Notes: generated by a model from the letters alone, not told the origin. Positions 17,486 to 25,820 are shown, numbered from the stretch's first letter. The stretch is DNA of 51,017 nt from a bacterium (GCA_030550175.1 JAUQPW010000032.1:1-51017), one strand, 5' to 3'. A program made the numbers and translations.

Positions 17486-18082
17486 TTAACCTGAAAAATA
17501 CTTCAAAGAGATCCTGATAATCTCTTCCAGAGGACTTTCTATACCGATTTCAGCAACGGCTCGTTTAATTGCTTGTTCGGCTAAATTTCGTTTATATCCT
17601 AAATTTACCAGGGCCGAGAGTGCATCGCCAATTTTTTCATCGGGAGATATCTCCTCCGTTGCTTCATGGAGAACAGAGGTAGAGGGAATTTTATCCTTGA
17701 GTTCCAATACCAACCTTTCGGCTGTTTTCTGGCCGACCCCCGGAATAGCATTCAACTTTAAAACATTGGAAGTTACCACTGCATTCTTCAATTCACTTAC
17801 GGAAATCCCAGAAAGTATATTTCGAGCCAATCTAGGGCCTATTTTAGACACCGTCAACAAAAGTTTAAAAAGTTCCCGCTCTTCCAAAGTTAAAAAACCG
17901 TAGAGTTCAATGGCATCCTCCCGAACGGCTGTATAAATATGGAGACCGATTACTTCTCCTTTTTCTGGAAGCTCATAGAATGTGGATAAAGGAACGGAAA
18001 CCTGATATCCCACTCCCCCAACATCTATGACAATATACTCCGGAGATTTATAAATCAGCTTGCCTGTAAGCCTTGCGATCAC
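17486..18082 (-). CDS. ruvA: Holliday junction branch migration protein RuvA
   Basis: 198 residues from a GTG start. RuvA binds the junction as a tetramer and loads RuvB. Domain I (VIARLTGKLIYKSPEYIVIDVGGVGYQV), the helix-hairpin-helix region with GPRLARNILSG and IPGVGQKTAERLVLELKDK, and the C-terminal three-helix domain III (DALSALVNLGYKRNLAEQAI) are in order. The frame stays open upstream to 18223, but those 47 extra codons lie inside an octamer repeat and read as low-complexity Trp/Gly/Tyr then His/Thr/Pro. The GTG at 18080-18082 gives the standard family N-terminus, so I chose it. Confidence 0.95.
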   Translation of the reverse strand: MIARLTGKLIYKSPEYIVIDVGGVGYQVSVPLSTFYELPEKGEVIGLHIYTAVREDAIELYGFLTLEERELFKLLLTVSKIGPRLARNILSGISVSELKNAVVTSNVLKLNAIPGVGQKTAERLVLELKDKIPSTSVLHEATEEISPDEKIGDALSALVNLGYKRNLAEQAIKRAVAEIGIESPLEEIIRISLKYFSG

Positions 18083-18090
18083 CCTTGTCT

Positions 18091-18250
18091 GTAGTATGGG
18101 GGTGTGGGAGTAGGGAGGTGTGGGGGTATGGAAGTGTGGAAGTATGGAAGTGGGAGAGGTATCTATACCCCACACCCCCATACTCCCATACTCCCATACT
18201 CCCACACCCCCATACTCCCACACCTCCCTACTCCCACACCCCCATACTAC
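18091..18250. repeat. Octamer tandem repeats forming a long inverted repeat (ruvA/ruvC gap)
   Basis: The right half, about 18175-18250, is built of 8-bp units TACTCCCA, CACCCCCA and CACCTCCC. The left half, 18091-18170, is largely its reverse complement. The outermost 34 bases (18091-18124 against 18217-18250) pair perfectly. The element spans nearly the full gap from ruvC to the true ruvA start and makes false open frames on both strands. Confidence 0.9.
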
Positions 18251-18747
18251 AAATTCATAAGTCTTCTTTTCATTTCTGCCGAATGAATGTGACAGATAGC
18301 TACTGCAAGGGCGTCTGCCGCATCTTCAGGTTGGGGGATATCTCGGAGTCCGAGGAGAATCTTTACCATTTGCTGGATTTGGTGTTTATCGGCCCGACCA
18401 TAACCGACCACTGCCTGTTTAATTTCTAAAGGCGCATACTCCACAACCTCTAAGCCGGCTTCCACGGCAGTTACCAGGATAACTCCCCTGGCATGGCCTA
18501 ATTTTAATGCAGATTTTACATTTTTGGCAAAGAACACATCTTCCAAAGCCATCACTTCGGGCTGATAACATGTGATAACCTGCTCAAGACCTCGCTTAAT
18601 TTCCAGTAAACGAACCGGAAAGGGGTCCTTGGGATGGGTATAAATAGCTCCGAAATCAAGAGTCCGTAACTTATTCTGGGATTCTTCGATTAAACCGTAG
18701 CCGCTTTTAATCGATCCGGGATCTACTCCCAAAACCCGAAGGCTCAC
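18247..18747 (-). CDS. ruvC: Holliday junction resolvase RuvC
   Basis: 166 residues. RuvC is a dimeric Mg-dependent endonuclease that cuts Holliday junctions. The catalytic acidic residues are placed as in the family: D9 (LGVDPG), E69 (MALEDVFF), D142 and D145 ([13 protein letters not shown]). [14 protein letters not shown] is the conserved DNA-binding segment. The start is GTG at 18745-18747, overlapping the yebC stop in a GTGA arrangement, so translation is probably coupled. The stop lies at the edge of the octamer inverted repeat. Confidence 0.96.
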   Translation of the reverse strand: MSLRVLGVDPGSIKSGYGLIEESQNKLRTLDFGAIYTHPKDPFPVRLLEIKRGLEQVITCYQPEVMALEDVFFAKNVKSALKLGHARGVILVTAVEAGLEVVEYAPLEIKQAVVGYGRADKHQIQQMVKILLGLRDIPQPEDAADALAVAICHIHSAEMKRRLMNL

Positions 18748-19499
18748 ATTTCCTCCGCAATAGCTTGAAGTTCTTCCTGTGGGATATTAAAATTTGAATA
18801 AACCTTTCGAACATCATCATGGTCCTCCAGCGCTTCCATAAGTTTCAGGAGTTGTTGGGCGTCTTTTCCCTTAACCACCACTGTGGTTTGAGGGACCATG
18901 GTAACTTCGGCAAAGGAAGGCTTGATACCCAGATCCTCGATAGCTCTTTTAACTTTCTCAAAATCTCCGGGCTGCGTGGTGATTTCATAACTCCCTTCCT
19001 CAATTTTCATATCTTCGGCTCCGGCATCCAATACCGCCGTCATCAACTCATCTTCATCGATAGCTTCTTTGTCTACGAGAATAAGCCCTTTTTTGTGAAA
19101 CATCCAGGATACCGCTCCGCTTTCGGCCATATTCCCTCCATTTCTGGATAGAATATGTCGGATCTCTGATACCGTACGATTCTTATTATCGGTGGTAATT
19201 TCAATTAAAAGGGCTGCACCTCCGGGCCCATAACCTTCATAGGTGGTCTCTTCATAGGTAACCCCCGGTAATTCTCCGGTTCCCTTCTTAATAGCCCGTT
19301 CAATATTCTCACTGGGCATATTAATGGCTTTGGCCGCTGCAATGGCCGTTCTGAGTCTTGGATTGGACTCCGGATCTCCACCTCCCATGCGTGCTGCTAT
19401 CGTCAGTTCTTTAATCGCCTTTGTGAAAAGTTTACCCTTCTCTGCATCTGCCTTGGCTTTTTTATGTTTAATCGTGCTCCACTTAGAATGGCCTGACAT
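18744..19499 (-). CDS. yebC: YebC/PmpR/TACO1 family protein
   Basis: 251 residues, the usual length. The diagnostic N-terminus [20 protein letters not shown] is followed by [20 protein letters not shown] and the [16 protein letters not shown] motif. The rest spans the three-domain TACO1 fold. Members were described as DNA-binding regulators, and more recently as ribosome-associated factors that help translate polyproline stretches. It heads the ruvCAB run, a common arrangement. Confidence 0.96.
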   Translation of the reverse strand: MSGHSKWSTIKHKKAKADAEKGKLFTKAIKELTIAARMGGGDPESNPRLRTAIAAAKAINMPSENIERAIKKGTGELPGVTYEETTYEGYGPGGAALLIEITTDNKNRTVSEIRHILSRNGGNMAESGAVSWMFHKKGLILVDKEAIDEDELMTAVLDAGAEDMKIEEGSYEITTQPGDFEKVKRAIEDLGIKPSFAEVTMVPQTTVVVKGKDAQQLLKLMEALEDHDDVRKVYSNFNIPQEELQAIAEEM

Positions 19500-19510
19500 G
19501 GACGTTAGGT

Positions 19511-19601
19511 GTAAAACGTAAAACGTAAGGAGTAGAATTCCGTGTAAGACCTGTTTTACACTTTACGTTCTACGTTTTATAAGTTATGTTTTACGTTTTA
19601 C
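19511..19601. repeat. AAAACGT heptamer repeat with inverted partner in the yebC leader
   Basis: GTAAAACGTAAAACGTAAG at 19511-19529 faces TTACGTT-type units at 19556-19601, ending TTTTACGTTTTAC. It lies between the predicted minus-strand promoter and the yebC start, so the hairpin would be in the 5' leader of the yebC-ruvCAB message. Confidence 0.8.
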
Positions 19602-19640
19602 TTCTTAATTTAAGAATTGCTAAAATCTTAATCTAACACT

Positions 19641-19669
19641 AGATTAGAGGAGTTTCAAATAGATGTCAA
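19641..19669 (-). promoter_or_regulatory. Sigma-70-type promoter for yebC-ruvCAB
   Basis: On the minus strand TTGACA (19664-19669) is followed by a 17-bp spacer and TAATCT (19641-19646). This is a near-consensus promoter about 140 bp upstream of the yebC ATG. Confidence 0.7.
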
Positions 19670-19739
19670 TGACTTTTTGGAACTCGTATCTGGACCATTC
19701 ACCGCCATAAAATGTCAGGCTCAGATCTACCTAAAAAAC

Positions 19740-19769
19740 TTGACTTTAACCGGAGAGAGGATGTAAATA
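19740..19769 (+). promoter_or_regulatory. Possible promoter for the DUF4911-pgsA operon
   Basis: TTGACT at 19740-19745, an 18-bp spacer and TAAATA at 19764-19769 lie about 70 bp upstream of the chosen ATG at 19840. The match is reasonable but not strong. Together with the minus-strand promoter it makes the 340-bp gap a divergent regulatory region. Confidence 0.45.
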
Positions 19770-19839
19770 CAAATTGTCAGCTGTTTTTTGTTTGTTAGTT
19801 GCCCGGTGCTCATTAAACAACCGACAACGGAGTCAGGCG

Positions 19840-20064
19840 ATGGATACTGTCTCTTACAGAGCCAAGATTAATAAAAGCCAGATCGGTTTTCTGAACAGTA
19901 TTATAGAAGGTTATGATGGGATAGCAGTGGTTCGTACTGTAGATCCGAAAGAAGGTATTCTAGAGCTCTGGGTTTCTCCGTTCTTTGAAGATATTACCTC
20001 TGAGGTGATGAAGAGCCTGGCGGAAGAAATTGGCTTGGAATATTACTATAAGGTGTCGCCTTGA
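19840..20064 (+). CDS. DUF4911-type small protein
   Basis: 74 residues from the ATG at 19840, which has GGAG about 8 nt upstream. An earlier TTG at 19774 would add 22 residues unlike the family and drawn from repeat-like DNA. The protein reads as a compact alpha/beta domain (IGFLNSIIEGYDGIAVVRTV, then LELWVSPFFED), which I recognise as DUF4911-like. The function is unknown. It overlaps pgsA by 4 bp (TTGA), indicating coupled translation with phospholipid synthesis. Confidence 0.65.
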   Translation: MDTVSYRAKINKSQIGFLNSIIEGYDGIAVVRTVDPKEGILELWVSPFFEDITSEVMKSLAEEIGLEYYYKVSP

Positions 20065-20606
20065 TTCTAAACCTCCCCAACATTCTTACACTCATGCGCA
20101 TATTCCTTGTTCCTTTACTGGTTGTGGTGATTGTGACCAAATACAGTAATGTCCTGGCGGTAGTTATTTTTTTAATTGCAGCACTGACCGACTTATTAGA
20201 CGGTTACATTGCACGATTTTTAGGTCAGATAACCACGCTGGGCAAATTACTAGACCCCTTAGCCGATAAATTGCTTATTTCCGCGGCTCTCATTTCCCTG
20301 GTCCAAATTGGAAGGGCCCCTGCCTGGATGGTGGTCGTTATTGTTGGAAGAGAGCTTGCCGTAACCGGTCTACGGGGGATTGCAGTAACGGAAAATATTA
20401 TCATACCGGCCGGAAGACTGGGAAAGTATAAAATGATCTCCCAAATCCTGGCTACCTGTGCCCTTATCTTAGGTCCTCAGAATATGGGACCCCATTTAGG
20501 AATTGTCTCCCTATGGATAGCCATGATACTCACCGTGCTTTCGGGAGTAAATTATTATATCAAGTTCTGGCGTCAGCTTAATTGTTCCATACACAAGGTT
20601 GAGTAA
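20061..20606 (+). CDS. pgsA: CDP-diacylglycerol-glycerol-3-phosphate 3-phosphatidyltransferase
   Basis: 181 residues with about five membrane helices. The CDP-alcohol phosphotransferase signature is intact: DGYIAR, then G and the final DPLADK, fitting DGx2ARx8Gx3Dx3D. The enzyme makes phosphatidylglycerophosphate, the precursor of phosphatidylglycerol and cardiolipin, in the inner membrane. The start is TTG at 20061, inside the stop of the preceding gene; it gives the usual family N-terminus (ILNLPNILTLMRIFLVP). Confidence 0.95.
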   Translation: MILNLPNILTLMRIFLVPLLVVVIVTKYSNVLAVVIFLIAALTDLLDGYIARFLGQITTLGKLLDPLADKLLISAALISLVQIGRAPAWMVVVIVGRELAVTGLRGIAVTENIIIPAGRLGKYKMISQILATCALILGPQNMGPHLGIVSLWIAMILTVLSGVNYYIKFWRQLNCSIHKVE

Positions 20607-20639
20607 AAAGATAAATCGCCCTTTAAGAAGTTTTTAGCC

Positions 20640-21011
20640 ATGTTATACAAAAAACTGGAGGATCAGATTAACCGATATAACGATTCGGGATTATGGTTTT
20701 TATTTGACCGGGAATCCCGTCCTATTTGTCTCAAGGATCGAATCTTGGGATTTGAAATTCTTCTGGCTTTTACTTCCTCTACTAAACTCCAGGACTATAC
20801 CGATGCGACGGGGGCTACCGGAAAATTTGGGAACCTTATGATGTTCGGGCCTCTCAGGGGAGATCAGATTATCCTGTTCATGGAAGAAGTTGCCCGAAAG
20901 GGTCAGGATGCCATTGCCGTCAATGTAGATCCGGTTACCCTCAAGTATGAAGACTTGCTTGTATGCAGTCGGCGAGCCCAGAACCTCTCCACCAAGATCC
21001 AATTGACTTAA
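20640..21011 (+). CDS. Small protein, possibly SseB-like domain
   Basis: 123 residues, soluble. The segment ILLAFTSSTKLQDYTDA followed later by GQDAIAVNVDPVTL resembles the SseB N-terminal domain pattern (a strand with FTS, then a glycine and a NVDP/NPG turn). The resemblance is weak and made by eye. It follows pgsA by 33 bp in the same direction and faces the QueG-like gene tail to tail with a 14-bp gap. The function is unknown. Confidence 0.5.
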   Translation: MLYKKLEDQINRYNDSGLWFLFDRESRPICLKDRILGFEILLAFTSSTKLQDYTDATGATGKFGNLMMFGPLRGDQIILFMEEVARKGQDAIAVNVDPVTLKYEDLLVCSRRAQNLSTKIQLT

Positions 21012-21025
21012 AAAGCTGTGGTTTC

Positions 21026-21781
21026 CTACCTGTTCTTATCCCATCGAGAAGACAGATATTGAGCCTTTTCAGGAGTAAATCTGGCATGGAATTTCAGTTC
21101 CGCATCTTGAAATCGGTATTGACTTCCATAGACACAATGAAATCGGGATAAGCAGGTTTGTTGGCAGATAGGATGGGTGAGTTTTGTCTCCAGGCATCGA
21201 GAAAGATTAAATCCCGAATCGGTTACAGCACTTCCCGGGCATACAGTTATACAGGGAGCCGGGCAATCCTTACACGGATCAAAGTTTCGATCGGGAATCT
21301 CAAAGTTAAAGGGAATGTCGGTCAAAAAGGCTCCCCGAAAGGATACCCAGGGTCCGTATTCAGGATGGATAAGGACCCCATGTTTGCCGATCTTACCCAA
21401 GCCTGCCAGGACGGCCATCTGCTGAAACGAGAGCCAAACTTTCTCTCTAACGAAAGGGTAAACGGTTTTTGTTTTGAACCCTGCTTCCCGCAGTAACTTT
21501 TCACCTTCTGCCAGAACCAGGACGGTATAATCATCAAAGGGGTCCTTCCGACCCTGCTCGAAGTTCGGATTTCTTTGAAGGAAGTTTTTGTAATGCTGCC
21601 AGAAAGCAGATCCCCCATTTCCTATGATAAGGACCGTTCTGGCCTCTAGAAAGAGCTGTCGAATATGAGGAGCCTGGGCAGGGGCCTTGGTATCATACTC
21701 CTCGGCAGAGACCATACCAAGCAAGTTAAAGCCGATATCATCATAAAACCGTTTTAGTTTATCCAGGCAGTTAGGAATCAT
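21026..21781 (-). CDS. QueG-related iron-sulfur protein
   Basis: 251 residues. The central motif AGLGKIGKHGVLIHPEYGPW matches the epoxyqueuosine reductase (QueG) family. It is followed by a two-cluster ferredoxin region: C170, C173, C177, C181, then C196, C206, C210, C216. The N-terminal part (ARTVLIIGNGGSAFWQHY) matches the cobalamin-binding half. It is shorter than typical QueG (about 350) and lacks the HEAT-like C-terminal region, so it is probably a paralogous reductase, not the tRNA enzyme. The substrate is unknown. Confidence 0.7.
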   Translation of the reverse strand: MIPNCLDKLKRFYDDIGFNLLGMVSAEEYDTKAPAQAPHIRQLFLEARTVLIIGNGGSAFWQHYKNFLQRNPNFEQGRKDPFDDYTVLVLAEGEKLLREAGFKTKTVYPFVREKVWLSFQQMAVLAGLGKIGKHGVLIHPEYGPWVSFRGAFLTDIPFNFEIPDRNFDPCKDCPAPCITVCPGSAVTDSGFNLSRCLETKLTHPICQQTCLSRFHCVYGSQYRFQDAELKFHARFTPEKAQYLSSRWDKNR

Positions 21782-21998
21782 GGGATGGTACCCCCATCTT
21801 CGGTTTTCAGATAAACTCCTGCAAATAATCCGAATTCTTTACCCTGGGGTTGGTTTACAGAGGAGTTTTTATTAACTTAACTCCAGGCCCCTCCTACCTG
21901 CCAGGGGTAAGAGAGGTTGTCCTTAAACAGGGCAGCCACAGAGGGCTACCCTTACTAGGTTTCAATATCAAATTGGTATTACCTGGTATGAACGGAAC

Positions 21999-22316
21999 TC
22001 ACTTATACAGGGCAGGTGAGACACTTCTGGCGATAGTGGCAAACTGCTTCATCTGGGCCTGAGCTTCCGGGCTCTTCAGCATGCGATCGAAGCCTTCCTT
22101 GAAGACCCATTGCGCGTAGTTCACCACACGGGTACCGTCCAGGCTGCGATGAATGTTGACGGAGATGAAGCCCGGCAGGTATTATATCACCTTCTCTGTC
22201 GCGTCAGCGAGGAGCTGGGCGAGTTCAGCCTGTCTCTCTGGTACAACCTCATACATGTTGATGAGCGTTACCACAGTGTTTTCGGCGTTGATCGTCGTGG
22301 TTTCCTTGTTGGTTAT
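21999..22316 (-). pseudogene. Decayed antibiotic-biosynthesis-monooxygenase (ABM) domain gene
   Basis: On the minus strand a 105-codon frame reads TINAENTVVTLINMYEVV, a stop, then YLPGFISVNIHRSLDGTRVV and NYAQWVFKEGFDRMLKSPEA, ending ALYK at TGA (21999-22001). This is the ABM ferredoxin-like monooxygenase family. Two lesions are visible: codon 1 is ATA (22314-22316) instead of ATG, 5 bp from an intact GGAGG, and codon 45 is TAA (22182-22184). No frameshift was found. Third-position GC is higher than in neighbours, which suggests an acquired gene. The opposite-strand open frames here are shadows. Confidence 0.8.
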
Positions 22317-22529
22317 TTAATCCTCCTTTGTTTATCAGGATTTATTTCTTCAATTACTATGACGAGATGGATCCGCCATAGGTGACATACTGCCGAGATT
22401 TTTCTCAATCGTTATCAAGCAGAACAGCACAGGCAAGACTTTCTGCTTGAATTCTTTGCGTGGTCTGTTCAATCCTTCTGCCTGCTTGCGGGGCCACAAC
22501 ATTCACAATTTTCAGCTATTTGCCATGAG

Positions 22530-23498
22530 CTATCTGTAAAACCATTGAATTAAATCCTCTTTACCGGCTTTGGCTCCCTTCTGAATTACGGCCCGTTTTT
22601 TTAAAGCCCGGGGAAGTAATCGTATCACTTGAAATAGGGCCAGAAATAAGTGGGGCTCCCGAAAGAGAATATACCCGAGACTTTTCAACTCATACCACAG
22701 AAGATCCTTTAGACAGGGTCGTATCTCAGACCAGCGGTCGTTCTTGAGAAGCAGGAGATATCTGTTTTTCAAAGAGTGACGGCGAATCCAGAAAGGTATC
22801 TGTCTTCGATTTCCTTTAGACCAGGTCCGATCATGGTAAGCAACAGCAGAAGGGGTATAAACGCACTTCCATCCGGCCAGTCTCGCACGCCAGGAGAGAT
22901 CTATGTCTTCCTTATAAGCAAAGAAAAGCTCGTCCAGATACTCTTCCTGAACTTTAACCGCTTCTAACATCTCTCTTTTGCAGAGACAGGCTGCCCCGGA
23001 AATACCGAAGACCTCTTCTATCTGGTCAAATTGACCTTTATCCGGCTCCCCTTGCCCACGATCAAAGGCCCTTCGGGTTGTCTCCAAAACAATTCCCGTC
23101 GTATCAAGGCAGGTTGGATCTTTGACGGTAAGTAATTTCCCACCAACCATCCCTATCCCTTCTTCACTTTCTGCAACCTGAACCGCTTTTTCGATAAAAT
23201 CTTCTTCCAGCCGGACATCCGGATTCATCAACAAAATATAACTCCCCCTGGAGATACGAATACCTTGATTGTTTGCCTTGCAGAATCCATAATTTTCAGG
23301 ATTTTTAATTACTACAACCCGGGGATGTTCGGCTTCCAGGTAATCTACCGTTCCATCGGTTGAAGCGTTATCAACCACAATAATTTCCAGGGGTGTATAA
23401 GTCTGTCGATAAAGGGAAAGGAGCGCATTGGCGAGATATCTCCGCCCGTTCCAGTTAACCAGAATGACCGATACAAGCTTTTTTGGAACAGGATCCAT
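22530..23498 (-). CDS. GT2 family glycosyltransferase (rhamnosyltransferase-like)
   Basis: 322 residues. GT-A fold signatures: VSVILVNWNGRRYLANALLS, VVDNASTDGTVDYL, NYGFCKANNQGI, LLMNPDVRL (the DxD-equivalent) and the acceptor-side ELFFAYKEDIDLSWRARLAGW. This is typical of dTDP-rhamnose-type transferases of surface polysaccharides. The C-terminal 90 residues hold an amphipathic, membrane-associating region. It is isolated from the large glycan operon, flanked by a pseudogene and repeat DNA. Donor and acceptor are unknown. Confidence 0.9.
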   Translation of the reverse strand: MDPVPKKLVSVILVNWNGRRYLANALLSLYRQTYTPLEIIVVDNASTDGTVDYLEAEHPRVVVIKNPENYGFCKANNQGIRISRGSYILLMNPDVRLEEDFIEKAVQVAESEEGIGMVGGKLLTVKDPTCLDTTGIVLETTRRAFDRGQGEPDKGQFDQIEEVFGISGAACLCKREMLEAVKVQEEYLDELFFAYKEDIDLSWRARLAGWKCVYTPSAVAYHDRTWSKGNRRQIPFWIRRHSLKNRYLLLLKNDRWSEIRPCLKDLLWYELKSLGYILFREPHLFLALFQVIRLLPRALKKRAVIQKGAKAGKEDLIQWFYR

Positions 23499-23682
23499 AA
23501 TCGGTATCTATACCTTTAACCGGCGAGGGCAAATACCCCCTTATCCCTTACGCGCCGGGATAAAGATCGAAAGCCCCGGCAGGATAGTCGGCTGTGGCCT
23601 CCGATGAAGCCGGAAGGTACGGAATTACATTACCTGTCAGGCCTCAATTTGAAATCCATGAACCTTATCCTGACACCTAGGC

Positions 23683-23868
23683 CCCCCCTCCTGACCTTCC
23701 TTCGTTTCACAGGGGAGAGAACTCAGCTTCAAAGTTCCTTCCCCTGCAAAGCGAGGTAAGGTCAGAAGGGGGGCGCCTTAACCCGGCGCCTTATGCCCCT
23801 GGCCCCCCTCAAGGGGGACTGAACTGATGCAGGGTCGTTCCCACCGGAGTCCTCCCTTGAGGGGGGCC
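23683..23868. repeat. Two GC-rich inverted repeats
   Basis: Arms around CCTGACCTTCCTTCG (from 23683) and CGAGGTAAGGTCAG (to 23785) form one long imperfect hairpin. A second spans 23801-23868, with GGCCCCCCTCAAGG against CCCTTGAGGGGGGCC. Related text occurs at 42930-43025. With the MITE-like element these fill the 780-bp gap before the solute-binding protein; no gene is seen. Confidence 0.7.
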
Positions 23869-24045
23869 AGGAAGGTGTTTCTTCTTCCACCTACTAAATG
23901 GATACAGATACCCCCGATTTTGAGGGTTGACAAGAAAAAAGTTTTTTGCTTATACTTAGGCTAACGGTTTAAATGCAAGTTGTCGATCGTTAAAAAATAG
24001 GAGGGTTTACCTATATATTGAATCTCTCTCTACCGAGATAGATAG

Positions 24046-24232
24046 TACTACCTTGTAAAGTTAATTTGAATAACCATTTTGCCCCCACCCCCCTACACCC
24101 CTCTCCCGAAGCTTCGGGAGAGGGGTTATCTGGGAAGCTGACCTGGAGATCCACCGGCTCCCCTCTCCCGCAGCGTGGAAGAGGGGCCGGGGGTGAGGGG
24201 GGACCACACAGAATTAACTTTACAAGGTAGTA
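24046..24232. mobile_element. MITE-like element R3 with perfect 21-bp terminal inverted repeats
   Basis: Bases 24046-24066 (TACTACCTTGTAAAGTTAAT plus T) are the exact reverse complement of 24212-24232. The 187-bp interior is GC-rich with a 28-bp perfect palindrome at 24098-24125 centred on AAGCTT. No coding frame. Ends with TA fit insertion at TA as in IS630/Tc1-type elements, but this is inference. Relatives: 29904-30140 (degenerate ends) and one starting at 50915 that runs off the window. Confidence 0.75.
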
Positions 24233-24278
24233 CCCCCCTTGAGGAGTTGATTGATAGAGATTAGATATTCTTTTGTTT

Positions 24279-25817
24279 ATGAGAACTTATGTCCACCTGT
24301 TTTCTTACCTGCTTATTCCTGTCAGCTTACTCTTTTATATCACCTCTTATTCCTTTGCGGATACACGCCTGGTTATCGGTCTTGAAAGTAATCCCGTGAA
24401 TCTGGATCCCCGGTTGGCTACAGATGCCTATTCAGGTCGTGCCATTCAGATCCTCTTCAATAGCCTGGTGGGAAAGGATACCAACTCCAACCTTATTCCG
24501 GAGTTGGCCGAAAAATGGGAAATTCCAGATGATACCACCTATATTTTCTACCTGAGAAAGGGGGTTAAGTTTCACGATGGCTCCCCATTAACCGCAGCGG
24601 ATGTTAAATATACCTTCGAGACCATCTTAGATCCGGACTTTAAATCCCCCAAGCGGGGATCCTATGAAAAAATTAAATCCATTGAGATTTTGGACCCTTA
24701 TACCATTAAATTTACCCTGACAGAACCCTTTGCTCCTTTTTTAACCAACATGGTTTTGGGGATCGTTCCTCAAGCCGCCGCGGAAGCTCTGGGTAAAGAT
24801 TTCAGTCAGAAGCCTATCGGAACAGGCCCTTATCAACTGAAAGCCTGGTTACCGGATGAACAACTCGAATTTACGGCTTTCCCGGATTACTTTGAAGGAA
24901 GAGCCAAAGTCGATCAAATCGTGTATAAAATTATTCCCGATGATACGGTCCGGTTCCTGGAGTTAAGCAAAGGAACGGTAGATCTTGTGCAAAATGCAAT
25001 TCCCCCGGACGTTATTCCCCTGGTTCGTAAAACAAAAGGACTCAAAATTCTGACCCGGGATGGAACCAACATCTCCTATCTGGGTTTTAATCTGAAAGAT
25101 CCTATTTTGAAGGAAAAAAAGGTTCGACAGGCTATTGCTTATGCCATTAATCGTAATGCAATCATTACCTACCTTCTCAAGGATCTGGCTAAACCGGCTA
25201 CCGGACTTCTGACACCCTCTAACTGGGCCTACGAACCCAATGTAACCCGGTATGACTATAATAAAGAGCTGGCCAAAAAACTTCTGGACGAAGCCGGTTA
25301 TCCGGATCCTGATGGAGAGGGACCTAAAACCCGCTTTGCCCTTACCTATAAAACCTCTGAAAACCAATTGCGGAAGCGAATCGGAGAAGCCCTCCAACAA
25401 CAATTGAAGGAAGTAGGCATCGAGGTAACTCTCCGGAGCTATGAATGGGGAACCTTTTTTTCCGACATTACCAAGGGTAACTTCCAGATGTATACCCTGG
25501 AATGGGTTGGAATTACAGAGCCGGATATATTTTATTATATCTTTCACTCGTCCAATACCCCTCCCAGGGGAGCCAATCGGGGACAGTATATAAACCCTGA
25601 ACTGGATAAATTACTGGAAGAAGGGCGAAAAATCCTGGATCAGGAGAAACGAAAGGCCATCTACAGCCAGGTACAGAAAATTCTGGCAGATGATCTCCCC
25701 TATGTGTTTCTCTGGTATGGAACCCATGTGGTCGTTGCCCGTGACCGGGTTCAAGGATTTGTAATTTATCCGGCCGGGGATTTTACTTCGCTAAAAAATG
25801 TAGAGATTAAAGAGTGA
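24279..25817 (+). CDS. Peptide/nickel-type ABC transporter substrate-binding protein (SBP family 5)
   Basis: 512 residues from ATG 24279; an in-frame TTG lies two codons earlier. A signal peptide covers about residues 1-28 (hydrophobic LLIPVSLLFYITSYSFA). Family-5 signatures: NLDPRLATDAYSGRAIQILF, YIFYLRKGVKFHDGSPLTAADVKYTFE split over about residues 88-115, and the late VRQAIAYAINRNAIITYL. It binds oligopeptides or similar ligands in the periplasm for an ABC importer. No permease or ATPase genes are adjacent, so it is an orphan here. Confidence 0.92.
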   Translation: MRTYVHLFSYLLIPVSLLFYITSYSFADTRLVIGLESNPVNLDPRLATDAYSGRAIQILFNSLVGKDTNSNLIPELAEKWEIPDDTTYIFYLRKGVKFHDGSPLTAADVKYTFETILDPDFKSPKRGSYEKIKSIEILDPYTIKFTLTEPFAPFLTNMVLGIVPQAAAEALGKDFSQKPIGTGPYQLKAWLPDEQLEFTAFPDYFEGRAKVDQIVYKIIPDDTVRFLELSKGTVDLVQNAIPPDVIPLVRKTKGLKILTRDGTNISYLGFNLKDPILKEKKVRQAIAYAINRNAIITYLLKDLAKPATGLLTPSNWAYEPNVTRYDYNKELAKKLLDEAGYPDPDGEGPKTRFALTYKTSENQLRKRIGEALQQQLKEVGIEVTLRSYEWGTFFSDITKGNFQMYTLEWVGITEPDIFYYIFHSSNTPPRGANRGQYINPELDKLLEEGRKILDQEKRKAIYSQVQKILADDLPYVFLWYGTHVVVARDRVQGFVIYPAGDFTSLKNVEIKE

Positions 25818-25820
25818 AAA

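Noticed and set aside
18091..18250. Possible CRISPR array
   Set aside because: The units are 8 bp without spacers and form one inverted repeat; no cas genes are present.
18073..18429. Plus-strand open frames of 118 and 60 codons across the ruvA/ruvC gap
   Set aside because: They are reading frames through the octamer repeat and the reverse strand of ruvC; the residues are low-complexity and ruvC is certain.
19774..19839. TTG start extending the DUF4911-type protein by 22 residues
   Set aside because: The extension is Cys/Arg-rich and unlike the family; the ATG at 19840 has GGAG upstream.
22110..22385. 91-codon plus-strand frame
   Set aside because: It is antisense to the ABM pseudogene, whose translation is recognisable.
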